Position numbers and translations under genes: made by a program. A stretch of 64,000 nt of DNA from CAYLRU01 sp964386565. Its GTDB lineage: Bacteria > Desulfobacterota > Desulfobacteria > Desulfobacterales > UBA5616. The number at the start of each line of letters is the position of its first letter. The stretch's first letter is position 1. This document shows, one piece after another, positions 26,200 to 34,749 of this stretch. The notes beneath the pieces were generated by a model. That model was given only the letters and a program-made list of their open reading frames with translations, was not told the DNA's origin and searched no databases. The stretch is taken from contig CAYLRU010000001.1 in NCBI GenBank assembly GCA_964386565.1, positions 62,001 through 126,000 on the forward strand, written 5' to 3'.

Positions 26200-26913
26200 T
26201 TACTTGTGGCAAACAAAACAACCGTCTTTTTTTGTTTGAACACTGGACGTCCTGCCGGTTTGTTCCATATGGCATTCGGCACAGTCATCCATTTTCATAC
26301 GATCCCACGTATTCCGTTTTAAACCGGCAATGTTTTTTCCCCAGATGTCCCGGCTGTACCCTGAAATCCGGTTTTCCTCGTATACCTTCAAGTGCTCTGA
26401 CTCGCCGATATGGCCGTGACAGACCGTACAATTCATTTCAGCACCTTTCACATGGGCGGCATGGGAGAAAAACACGCAATCCGGTTGTTTTGAATAGATC
26501 AGCCAGGGCACCTCCCTGCCCTTGATCACGTAATTTTCAACAAATTCCTTTTCATCCGCGCTCACCCCCTGCATCTCTTCGTGGCAATCAACACATTGCG
26601 CAAGCCTGGGCGCCCCGGAAAAAGAACCGTCTTCACGGAAGAAATGGCAACTTTCGCAACCGTTATCCACTTCTTCCACGTGAAAGGCATGGTTAAAATC
26701 AAACGGTTGATTCTTCTGTGAATAAAGCAGTTTGGGAAAGATCACCCACCCGGCGACAAGGCTCGCTATTAAACCGATTAGAAAAAACAGGATCATTGCT
26801 CCCCCGAATCCGTCATCCGGTTTATCCGGTCCTGTTTTTTCAGATGTTGTTTCCACCGCATTTTCTACGGAATCTTCAGAAACCTCTTTGCTTTTGTCTT
26901 CTGCTGTACTCAT
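26200..26913 (-). CDS. qrcA: Menaquinone reductase, multihaem cytochrome c subunit
   Basis: 237 residues from the ATG at 26913, which has GGAG at good spacing. An acidic, Ser/Thr-rich N-terminal cytoplasmic tail precedes one membrane anchor (about residues 42-62), then a periplasmic domain with five CXXCH haem sites: CESCH, CVDCH, CTVCH, CAECH and CFVCH. QrcA receives electrons from the soluble type I tetrahaem cytochrome c3. The D. vulgaris protein is described as hexahaem, so one site may be absent here. The axial-ligand pattern FSHAAHVKG precedes the third site. First gene of the qrc operon, 161 bases downstream of ccsA. Confidence 0.9.
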   Translation of the reverse strand: MSTAEDKSKEVSEDSVENAVETTSEKTGPDKPDDGFGGAMILFFLIGLIASLVAGWVIFPKLLYSQKNQPFDFNHAFHVEEVDNGCESCHFFREDGSFSGAPRLAQCVDCHEEMQGVSADEKEFVENYVIKGREVPWLIYSKQPDCVFFSHAAHVKGAEMNCTVCHGHIGESEHLKVYEENRISGYSRDIWGKNIAGLKRNTWDRMKMDDCAECHMEQTGRTSSVQTKKDGCFVCHK

Positions 26914-27074
26914 GGAAACTCCATTGGGGGGACCGGTGAAAAACAATCTGTCCGCTTCAACGGTCTCCCTGTAATCGTAAGTTTACCGCAAATGGCTAAA
27001 AAAAACCGTTTCATCTAAACGGAAAAAATAACTGGCATTTTGTAGCCGTTGATTTCATCCTTGTCAAGGAAAAA

Positions 27075-27911
27075 TCATTTTCCATAACTGTGTAATCCGG
27101 GGAGAAGATTTACCCCGAAATAGGTAAATATAACGGCTGAAAAACCAAGGATGGAAAGCCAGGCGATGCGTTTTCCGTGCCAGCCCCTCATCAGTCGGGC
27201 ATGCAACAGGGAGGCGTAGACAAGCCAGGTAATCAAAGACCATGTTTCCTTGGGGTCCCAGCTCCAGTAAGATCCCCATGCGGAGTTGGCCCAGACCGCA
27301 CCGGTGATAATCCCCGCTGTTAAAAACAAAAATCCCAGAACAACCATCTGGTGGGTCAATTCATCCAGTATGGAGGGTTTCGGAACCGCGGATAATACCC
27401 GGTAATGACCACCCGACGTTCCGATTTTGATCAGATAAAGAAGGCTGATGCCGAAGGAGACGGCAAAGGCTGCATACCCGAAAAAGCAGGTTACCACGTG
27501 GGCGATGAGCCAGTTGCTTTTCAAGGCTGGAATGAGCGGTTGAATTTGATCGTTGATGTTGGGGGACAAGCTCGCATATGCCATTGCCAGAAAAGCAATG
27601 GGCGTGGCAAATGCCCCGATGGTTTGGTTTTGATACCGCCGTTCGACCCAGAGATAAACCAGGGATATGGCCAGGGAAAAAAAGATTAAGGATTCGTACA
27701 GGTTGGACAAGGGGACATGACCGATGCCGAGCCGGTATGATTCCACCCACCTGAGGATGATCCCTGCGGAATTGCCGATGACGCCGACAATCATTACCCA
27801 GGTTGCCGCATGTCCCACCCCGCGTTTTTTAAAAACCCAGGCAACCGTATAGATTGCGGCGGCAAGGCCGTAAATAAAGGTCGTCAGGGAAAAAAAGAGC
27901 GAACTGTTCAT
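27075..27911 (-). CDS. ccsA: Cytochrome c biogenesis protein, CcsA/CcmC-type haem handler
   Basis: 278 residues with about eight membrane helices. The tryptophan-rich haem-binding motif WGSYWSWDPKETWSL (WWD domain) is present at about residue 215, and conserved histidines lie in the flanking loops. With ResB it forms system II, which carries haem across the membrane and attaches it to CXXCH sites. AAAGGGGG precedes the ATG. It starts 12 bases after resB and is followed by qrcA, whose product needs five haems attached. Confidence 0.93.
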   Translation of the reverse strand: MNSSLFFSLTTFIYGLAAAIYTVAWVFKKRGVGHAATWVMIVGVIGNSAGIILRWVESYRLGIGHVPLSNLYESLIFFSLAISLVYLWVERRYQNQTIGAFATPIAFLAMAYASLSPNINDQIQPLIPALKSNWLIAHVVTCFFGYAAFAVSFGISLLYLIKIGTSGGHYRVLSAVPKPSILDELTHQMVVLGFLFLTAGIITGAVWANSAWGSYWSWDPKETWSLITWLVYASLLHARLMRGWHGKRIAWLSILGFSAVIFTYFGVNLLPGLHSYGK

Positions 27912-27923
27912 AAAAAGCCCCCT

Positions 27924-29384
27924 TTAACAGTGATTATTTTTTTTCTGTGATGCCGGATTTGCAGACAACGCCTTTGAAAGTTTTTCCATGTACCGGTCCA
28001 TTTGCAGCCTGTTTTTATTGGACTTTCCGGCAAGCATGACCCGGCTTTTTTTACCCGAAGCGCAAACATGGATTGCGATCTGTCGATGGAACATGAAAAA
28101 TGAAACAAAGCACCCGACCAGGATCAGAACAAACCCGGAATAGACCACGAAAACGCCGGGATCACGAGTGATCTGCAATCCGGTATAGTATCGGGGTTCG
28201 ATATTTTCCGGCAACAGGAGCTCGTCGATATTTTCCAGGGAAAAATAAAAATGCCCGGCCCGCATTTTATCAAAATTGGGGAACCTCAGCGGCAGCAGAA
28301 TTTCCCGGGTCGTCCCATCGGAACCCGTCATGACGCAGACCAGTGCCTCATGAATATTTTGACCCCGGAATTCCGCACGGGGCAGATATTCCCGTATGGT
28401 GAAGGTTCCCCTGCCTTCAGGAAGATCCATTGTATCACCAACGGATATTTTTTTTGAATACCCCATTCCCGTGGCCCTGTTTTTGATATTCAATATCAGT
28501 TCTCTGGATTCAATGTCCGGCACCGGAAAAGTTTGCGGCGGCATTTTTCCGTAACTGGATTGAAAAATATTGATGCCTTTAAACCGCAGGGGCCTGTTCA
28601 CGATCACATCCCGGGAGAACAAGGGGGTGCCGTTTTCAAGGACCGTCAATTTGCTGAGATATTCCTTGGGAGCGCCGGAGTCATAGAAGCTGACCCTGAA
28701 ATCATCACACCGAATCTCAAAACCCAACGGCAGGACACCGGAACCGTTTTTCAGTTGAACATGGTCTATGGTTTCCCCTTCCGGGATGGTTGCAAAGCCT
28801 TCAAAACCGAACATGGACCCGATGATGCCGCCGATTAACAGCAGCGTGACGCCGGTATGCACAATGTATACCCCAAGCCGGGTCCAGCGGTGCTTTTCCG
28901 CGAAAATATAAAAACCGTCGTCGCTTTTTTCAAACGCATATTTCCCGAATCGTCGGGCGATTACCGACCGATATCGGTGGGATAACGCCTCAACAGGCCG
29001 GTTATCCGTAAATTCAACAGGATTTTTATATTTCTTAAAAGCTGACGGGTTAACGGTAAGGGGCGTGTTGAAGATGATTTTCCATGAAGCCGACAGCCGG
29101 TTGACGGAACAGGCCGTGATATTGATAAACAGCAGGAGCAGCAGAAATTGAAACCACCAGGAATGATACATATCGAAAAAATCGAGCGCGGAGAAAATGT
29201 TGAACAATGTTTCCCCGTATCGGTGAAAATAGAAGGCCGGGCGTTCATTCTGGGGAATAAGGGTGCCGATGATGGAGGTGGCGGCAAGACACAGCAATAT
29301 TACCACCGTCAGTTTCACGGAGATAAAAAAATGCCATAATTTATATAACGGCAGCATACCGGCGGAAGCCGAGGATTTTTTCAT
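27924..29384 (-). CDS. resB: Cytochrome c biogenesis protein ResB/Ccs1
   Basis: 486 residues from the ATG at 29384, which has AAGGA at seven bases. Three membrane helices near the N terminus (about 15-35, 62-82 and 155-175) precede a large periplasmic domain, and a last helix lies near residue 425. SVKLTVVILLCLAATSIIGT with IPQNE is the family signature. It works with CcsA in haem delivery. A basic C-terminal tail of about 50 residues follows the last helix. First gene of the ccs-qrc run. Confidence 0.92.
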   Translation of the reverse strand: MKKSSASAGMLPLYKLWHFFISVKLTVVILLCLAATSIIGTLIPQNERPAFYFHRYGETLFNIFSALDFFDMYHSWWFQFLLLLLFINITACSVNRLSASWKIIFNTPLTVNPSAFKKYKNPVEFTDNRPVEALSHRYRSVIARRFGKYAFEKSDDGFYIFAEKHRWTRLGVYIVHTGVTLLLIGGIIGSMFGFEGFATIPEGETIDHVQLKNGSGVLPLGFEIRCDDFRVSFYDSGAPKEYLSKLTVLENGTPLFSRDVIVNRPLRFKGINIFQSSYGKMPPQTFPVPDIESRELILNIKNRATGMGYSKKISVGDTMDLPEGRGTFTIREYLPRAEFRGQNIHEALVCVMTGSDGTTREILLPLRFPNFDKMRAGHFYFSLENIDELLLPENIEPRYYTGLQITRDPGVFVVYSGFVLILVGCFVSFFMFHRQIAIHVCASGKKSRVMLAGKSNKNRLQMDRYMEKLSKALSANPASQKKNNHC

Positions 29385-29811
29385 GGTTTTTTCCTTTCCA
29401 AGGGGCAATAAAAATTCTCTTTTATCAAAAGTTATAAAAAAAGCAACCTGTTAAAAGCAAAAAGCTTTGCTTGACAATACCCATCTTCATCATTACATTA
29501 TCACCTTGTTAAAAAGACCATGTGACAAGAGTATTATCAGACGGTTTTAAAGCCCCCGTTTTTCAGATGTCTCCACCCATGGGCGAATACGCTCGGGGCA
29601 TTGCCTGAGGAAAATTTAAACAGCATCAAATCAACCGACAATTAAAACGGTATGATATCGGCATCTTCCAGGAAAGCAAATCACCTTCTTCAACCGGGAC
29701 CTTTTAAGACCAAAAAGGCCGCGTTTAATGTTGCGTTAAATAAAATCATCGGGAAAAATGATTGAGCCGGCCCATGCAGGGCGATTTTTAACAAACAAGC
29801 TTGGGGAAAAT
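29385..29811. other. Divergent intergenic region between resB and the ABC operon
   Basis: About 427 bases with promoter sequence for the rightward operon at 29471-29499 and a long leader after it. No convincing gene is seen in the leader. The sequence before resB is AT-rich and may hold its promoter. Confidence 0.4.
29471..29499 (+). promoter_or_regulatory. Sigma-70-type promoter of the Gld-like ABC operon
   Basis: TTGACA (29471-29476), a 17-base spacer and TACATT (29494-29499) make a near-consensus promoter. Transcription would begin near 29506, leaving a leader of about 300 bases before the first gene. Confidence 0.6.
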
Positions 29812-30744
29812 ATGATTGAGGTAAAAAAATTAACCAAGAATTTTGGAAAAATAAAGGCTGTCGACACGGTTTCTTTTTGTGTCGAAAAAGGAGAAATCCT
29901 TGGGTTTTTAGGACCGAACGGGGCGGGAAAATCCACCACCATGCGAATGATCACCGGTTTTATACCGCCGACAAGCGGAACCGCCATTGTCGGTGGGCAT
30001 GACATTTGCGAAGATTCCATTTCAGCGCGGCGGAAAATCGGATATTTGCCCGAAAACGCACCGGTTTATCCGGACATGACCGTAAACGCCTACCTTGATT
30101 TCTGCGCCGAGATCCGGGGGTTTTCCGGGACCGAACGAAAAAACAAGGTAAAGGAGACCGTGGAGCGCTGTTTTTTGTCAGATGTCGAGTTTCAGAATAT
30201 CAGCACACTGTCTAAAGGATATCGGCAACGGGTCTGCTTTGCCCAGAGCATTATCCATGATCCGGAATACCTTATTTTTGACGAACCCACCGACGGCCTT
30301 GATCCGAACCAGAAGCACGAGGTGAGAATGATGATGCGGGAGATGAGCGAGCAAAAGGCGATTCTGCTGTCCACGCACATCCTGGACGAGGTGGAGGCTG
30401 TTTGCACCCGTGTTATCATCATCGCCAAAGGGTGCATCGTGGCGGATGATACACCTGAAAACCTGAAAACCCGGTCATCGGTTTACGGGGCCGTCACCTT
30501 TAAGGTTTCAAATGCGGATGAAAAGGCCATACAGGACGTATTCGAGCGGATTGAAGGCGTAAAATACGCGGAAATACTGGGAAAACAGGAAGGAATTATC
30601 AATATCCGGGCCTATCCCCTGGACAAAAATATCCCGATTGCGGATAGAATTGTGGCAGCGTGTCGTGAAAAAAACTATCCAATAGCCTCGTTATTTGTGG
30701 AACAGGGACGGCTGGATGAGGTTTTTCGAAACATCACGACTTGA
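29812..30744 (+). CDS. ABC transporter ATP-binding protein (GldA type)
   Basis: 310 residues. Walker A is GPNGAGKS, the signature motif is LSKGYRQRV, and Walker B is YLIFDEPTDGLD; the switch His is in LLSTHIL. The start MIEVKKLTKNFG at 29812 has GGGGA upstream; an earlier ATG at 29758 is less likely. It is the cytoplasmic motor of the system formed with the two following genes. In Bacteroidetes GldA-F-G is tied to gliding; elsewhere such systems are uncharacterised. The product call is firm, the substrate unknown. Confidence 0.93.
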   Translation: MIEVKKLTKNFGKIKAVDTVSFCVEKGEILGFLGPNGAGKSTTMRMITGFIPPTSGTAIVGGHDICEDSISARRKIGYLPENAPVYPDMTVNAYLDFCAEIRGFSGTERKNKVKETVERCFLSDVEFQNISTLSKGYRQRVCFAQSIIHDPEYLIFDEPTDGLDPNQKHEVRMMMREMSEQKAILLSTHILDEVEAVCTRVIIIAKGCIVADDTPENLKTRSSVYGAVTFKVSNADEKAIQDVFERIEGVKYAEILGKQEGIINIRAYPLDKNIPIADRIVAACREKNYPIASLFVEQGRLDEVFRNITT

Positions 30745-30768
30745 AAAACACTATCATCAGGGTGGATT

Positions 30769-31521
30769 ATGCGAATTAAAGAATCAGTCAGAAACGTAAG
30801 GGCTATTTTCAAAAGAGAGCTTTCCGGTTATTTCAGCTCACCGGTTGCGTATGTTTTTATTATCATCTTTTTGCTCCTGATCGGGTTTTTTACATTTAAT
30901 ATCGGCATGTTTTTTGAGACGAACCAGGCGGATCTCCGGGGGTTTTTCGACTGGCACCCCTGGGTGTACATGTTTCTTATTCCTGCTGTTGCCATGCGGC
31001 TCTGGGCAGAGGACAGGCGTTTGGGAACCATTGAGCTGGTCCTGACCCTCCCGGTTACGGTGATGGAGGCGGTTTTGGGCAAATTTTTTGCAGCCTGGTG
31101 TTTTATTGCCGTCTGCCTGATGCTGACGTTTCCCATGGTATTCACCGTACTGTATCTGGGAGACCCCGACCTGGGTGTTGCCATGACGGCGTATATCGGA
31201 AGCTTTCTTCTGGCCGGTGCGTTTTTGAGCGTCGGTATCATGACGTCTTCCGCAACCCGAAGCCAGGTGATCAGCTTTATCGTGTCCGTGGTGATCTGCC
31301 TGTTTTTAATCCTTGCCGGATATCCCCCTGTACTTGACGTCCTGTACGGCTGGTCCCCGGCATGGCTGGTCCATCTGGTTTCAGAGCTCAGTTTCTTAAC
31401 ACATTATCAGTCCATCGAAAGAGGTGTATTGGATATTCGGGATCTCCTTTATTATATCTCGGTAATGATATTCTTTCTGTTCATGACGGGCGTTATCATT
31501 CAGAACAGACGGACATCCTAG
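30769..31521 (+). CDS. ABC transporter permease (GldF type, ABC-2)
   Basis: 250 residues with about six membrane helices. The N-terminal segment IFKRELSGYFSSPVAYVFII is typical of GldF/NosY-like ABC-2 permeases. It begins 24 bases after the ATPase gene with AGGGTGG before the ATG. It forms the membrane channel with the GldG-like protein. Confidence 0.9.
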   Translation: MRIKESVRNVRAIFKRELSGYFSSPVAYVFIIIFLLLIGFFTFNIGMFFETNQADLRGFFDWHPWVYMFLIPAVAMRLWAEDRRLGTIELVLTLPVTVMEAVLGKFFAAWCFIAVCLMLTFPMVFTVLYLGDPDLGVAMTAYIGSFLLAGAFLSVGIMTSSATRSQVISFIVSVVICLFLILAGYPPVLDVLYGWSPAWLVHLVSELSFLTHYQSIERGVLDIRDLLYYISVMIFFLFMTGVIIQNRRTS

Positions 31522-31563
31522 CATTTAGAGCCCAAAAAGCTAAACATGTGGAGGCGAAAACGT

Positions 31564-33456
31564 ATGTCGGAAAAGAAAAAAGATATCAGCAAAACGCTGT
31601 TTTCAGCTGGTGGGCTGTTTCTGGTGTTTCTGATCATTATCCTCGTAAACGTGATATTCTCCCAGTTGAATGTCCGGTGGGATGCTACTGCGGAAAAGCT
31701 TTATTCCCTTTCCGAAGCCTCGGAAAAAATTATATCCGGACTGAAAGAAGATGTGAACATCAAGGTGTTTTACAGCAAAAGCGTGGAAAACCTGCCATTA
31801 TCGATCAAGAATTATGCTCCCCGGATGATTGATTTTCTCGAGGAATACGAACATGTCTCAAATGGGAAAATCACCGTGGAGATCTTCAACCCCAAACCGG
31901 ATTCAGAGGAAGAGGAGTGGGCCCAGCAATATGGTATCCGGGGAATAGACCTTCCTACCGGAGACACTGTTTATTTCGGTTTGGTGGTCATTGCCGCGGA
32001 TCAGGAAGAGACCCTCGAATTCATGGACCCGGCCCGTGAAAAACAACTGGAATATGATATCACCCGTGCGATTTCAAAGGTTCAAGCGCCGGTAAAACCG
32101 AAAATCGGTCTGTTAAGCGGGTTGCCGATCTTTGGAAACCCGCCGTCGCCGTTTCCCATGCCCGGCGAGGAACCGGAAATGCCCCCCTGGTATTTTGTGA
32201 CCGAACTGAGAAAGTCCTATGACTTAGTCGAGCTCAGCATGGCGGATAAAGAGCTTGAACCGGGTCTGGACATGCTGATCCTGGTATATCCCAAGAACCT
32301 GAGCGATTCCCTTCTCTACGCCGTAGACCAGTATGTTCTTGGCGGCGGCAGGTTGATGGTGTTTGTCGATCCCTTTGCCATGTCCGCCGGAGGTCCGGAT
32401 TTTGAAAAGCGTGTCACGATTGACGTGCTTTTTGACGAATGGGGCATACAAATGAACGATGAAAACGTTCTGGTTGATTTCGGCTATGCCACCCAGTTTC
32501 TGGACAAAGACAATCAGATCATTGAAAATCCCGTTTGGCTTTCGGTTCATGGCGATGGATTTAACGCTGACAATCCGACAACCGCCCAGCTTGAAACCAT
32601 GTTGATGGCCATCACCGGCACAATAGAGAGAAAAAAAGACGGCGATATCGCGTATACGTCCCTGATCCGGTCGAGCCCCCAATCCCAGCTCATCAACCGG
32701 TTTAAGGTCCGACAAAGACCGGAAAAGATCCGGCGCGGTTTTGAGCCGTCAAACATCCGATACGACATTGCCGTTTCCTTGACCGGCCTGTTCGATACGG
32801 CGTTTCCGGACGGACCGCCGGAGCAGCCGATTGACGATACCGCCGGCGGCGGCAAAGCACCGGGAACAACCCAGTTAACCCATGGTTTAAAACCGGCAAA
32901 TATCATCGTTGTTGCAGACGTGGACGTTATCCATGACAGCAATTATGTCGAACGCCAGAATTTTTTGGGGTACGAAGTTTACCAGGTGTATAATGACAAC
33001 CTGAATTTTCTGCTCAATGCCTGTGAACTGATGACCGGAAACGAGGAGTTGATCAACATACGGTCCCGGGGAAAATTTGAGAGGCCGTTTACCCGGGTAC
33101 TGGAACTGGAGAAGCAGGCACAGGAGCGGTGGCGGGTCCAGGAACAGGAACTGATCAGAAAATTCGAAGAAACCAATGAAAAGCTCAAAGCCCTGGAAAA
33201 CCAGAAAGATGCATCGCAAAAGTTCGTGTTCAACGCGGAGCAGGAAGAAGAAATCAGGAAATTCAGGGATGAAAAGCAAAGAATTAACAGGAAGCTCAAA
33301 GAGGTCCGGCGGAATTTGCGATCCGATATCGAAAAGCTGGGTTTTATTGTTAAATTTATAAATATCTTCCTGATGCCGATTTTAGTGGGTATAACGGGGA
33401 TCATTTATGCGGTAATAAAGCGGAATAAGGCCGTGAAGGTAAGAAAGAGGGCATAG
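31564..33456 (+). CDS. GldG-like ABC transporter auxiliary protein
   Basis: 630 residues. The ATG at 31564 is chosen because GGAGG stands eight bases before it; an earlier ATG at 31546 would fall on that site. One N-terminal membrane helix (about 15-35) is followed by VRWDATAEKLYSLSEASEKI, the typical start of the GldG extracytoplasmic domain. A coiled coil spans about residues 520-600, and a final helix lies near the C terminus before a basic tail. It is thought to act as the extracytoplasmic part of the ABC system. The role in a sulfate reducer is unknown. Confidence 0.85.
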   Translation: MSEKKKDISKTLFSAGGLFLVFLIIILVNVIFSQLNVRWDATAEKLYSLSEASEKIISGLKEDVNIKVFYSKSVENLPLSIKNYAPRMIDFLEEYEHVSNGKITVEIFNPKPDSEEEEWAQQYGIRGIDLPTGDTVYFGLVVIAADQEETLEFMDPAREKQLEYDITRAISKVQAPVKPKIGLLSGLPIFGNPPSPFPMPGEEPEMPPWYFVTELRKSYDLVELSMADKELEPGLDMLILVYPKNLSDSLLYAVDQYVLGGGRLMVFVDPFAMSAGGPDFEKRVTIDVLFDEWGIQMNDENVLVDFGYATQFLDKDNQIIENPVWLSVHGDGFNADNPTTAQLETMLMAITGTIERKKDGDIAYTSLIRSSPQSQLINRFKVRQRPEKIRRGFEPSNIRYDIAVSLTGLFDTAFPDGPPEQPIDDTAGGGKAPGTTQLTHGLKPANIIVVADVDVIHDSNYVERQNFLGYEVYQVYNDNLNFLLNACELMTGNEELINIRSRGKFERPFTRVLELEKQAQERWRVQEQELIRKFEETNEKLKALENQKDASQKFVFNAEQEEEIRKFRDEKQRINRKLKEVRRNLRSDIEKLGFIVKFINIFLMPILVGITGIIYAVIKRNKAVKVRKRA

Positions 33457-33536
33457 AAATGGTTTCAAAAGCCTCCTTCGGGGCACTGTTCCAACCATAC
33501 ACATCATATATTTTATCGTCGTAGGGGAAAGGTTCA

Positions 33537-34595
33537 ATGAAGGCCAAGACGTTTATCATTCTGCTGGTTGTTTTATGCCTGCTTTCAGGCGCAGCCTATA
33601 TCAGTCTTTCAAACAGGGGTGGAAAAGGAAAGAATCGACAAATCGGTGTAACGCCCTATGCTTCCCTTCCAATGGAAAGCATTAAAAAAATCAGTATTTA
33701 CAGCAGCGATGCGGATATTCCTCTGGAGAGGGTTGAATCCCTGTGGGTGGTTAAGGGAAAGTATGATTTTCCGGTGGATTTCACCTTGATTACAGAGCTG
33801 GTATCCCGTATGAAAACCATGAAAATCGGCAGAAGCTTTCAGGCATCGGATGACGCCTTGACCCGGCTGGGCCTGCATCTGCCGGATGCAGAAGGCGTGG
33901 ACACGGAAAGCAAAGGGATCCGCATCGTTATGAAAGACGCCCGGGATGAGGTCCTTCTGGATGTGGTTCTGGGTAAAACCCGGGAGATGGTGGCCGGCGC
34001 CGGGGGGCATTATATTCTGGCGATGCCCGAACAAACCGTATATCTGGTTGACACCAAGTTTGACAAGGTCGGGAAAACCGCTACGGACTGGATTGAAAAG
34101 GACATCCTGGACATCAAAGCCGGGGATATTCGATCCGTGACGTGCTATCCGTTAAATGGAGAAAAAAGCATATACACGCTGAGGCGGCCGGAAAAAGACA
34201 AAGAACCGAAACTGACAGATGCGCCCGGGGCACGGCTTGACCCCTCTAAAATAGACGATGTCTATACGGCGCTTGAACCGTTGACCATCGATGATGTGGC
34301 CGGTTATGTCGGTGATCCTGTTGAATCGGAAATCACCTATACCCATGAGTTTGAATACAAGCTGTTTGACGGTACATCTTACCGCCTGATTCCCGGCAGG
34401 ACCGGTGACGGGGACCAGAAGAAATTTTTCGTCAAAATCACCGTGGGCGATAAAACGAATGCCATTGACCGGGACGGTAAAGAGATCCCATCGCCCGTTA
34501 TAAATCGGGTTATTCATAAGTGGGTGTATTTAATTCCCGAATGGAAATTTGATCGGTTTATCACGGATCGCGATAAATTGCTGCAAAAAAAGTAG
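33537..34595 (+). CDS. DUF4340-domain protein of the Gld-like ABC operon
   Basis: 352 residues with an N-terminal membrane helix (FIILLVVLCLLSGAAYISL) and an otherwise soluble, probably periplasmic, beta-rich body. The pattern (VESLWVVKGKYDFPVD, then VLLDVVLGKT) resembles DUF4340 proteins, which regularly follow gldG-like genes. AAAGG precedes the ATG. It starts 80 bases after the gldG-like stop and closes the operon. Function is unknown; a scaffold for the exported substrate is possible. Confidence 0.75.
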   Translation: MKAKTFIILLVVLCLLSGAAYISLSNRGGKGKNRQIGVTPYASLPMESIKKISIYSSDADIPLERVESLWVVKGKYDFPVDFTLITELVSRMKTMKIGRSFQASDDALTRLGLHLPDAEGVDTESKGIRIVMKDARDEVLLDVVLGKTREMVAGAGGHYILAMPEQTVYLVDTKFDKVGKTATDWIEKDILDIKAGDIRSVTCYPLNGEKSIYTLRRPEKDKEPKLTDAPGARLDPSKIDDVYTALEPLTIDDVAGYVGDPVESEITYTHEFEYKLFDGTSYRLIPGRTGDGDQKKFFVKITVGDKTNAIDRDGKEIPSPVINRVIHKWVYLIPEWKFDRFITDRDKLLQKK

Positions 34596-34724
34596 ACTCT
34601 CTTCTCGGGATTAATCCTCCCTGCGTTGTACCGGGACGTTCAATCCGCAAAACATTAAAAATATTCCTGCAATCGTCGGGGAAGGCTTTGAAACGGGGTA
34701 TCAAGCCGGGTGTCGGATATTCAG

Positions 34725-34743
34725 CCCGGCCGTGACGGCCGGG
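34725..34743. terminator. GC hairpin between convergent DUF4340 and M16 genes
   Basis: CCCGGCCG and CGGCCGGG pair perfectly around a 3-base loop, between the two convergent genes. There is no T-tract directly after it (TTATTTTT follows eight bases later on the plus strand), so termination is plausible but not certain. Confidence 0.45.
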
Positions 34744-34749
34744 AGGCGC

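Noticed and set aside
29456..29757. Remnant of a mobile element in the leader before the ABC operon
   Set aside because: No inverted ends, transposase trace or duplicated target was seen.
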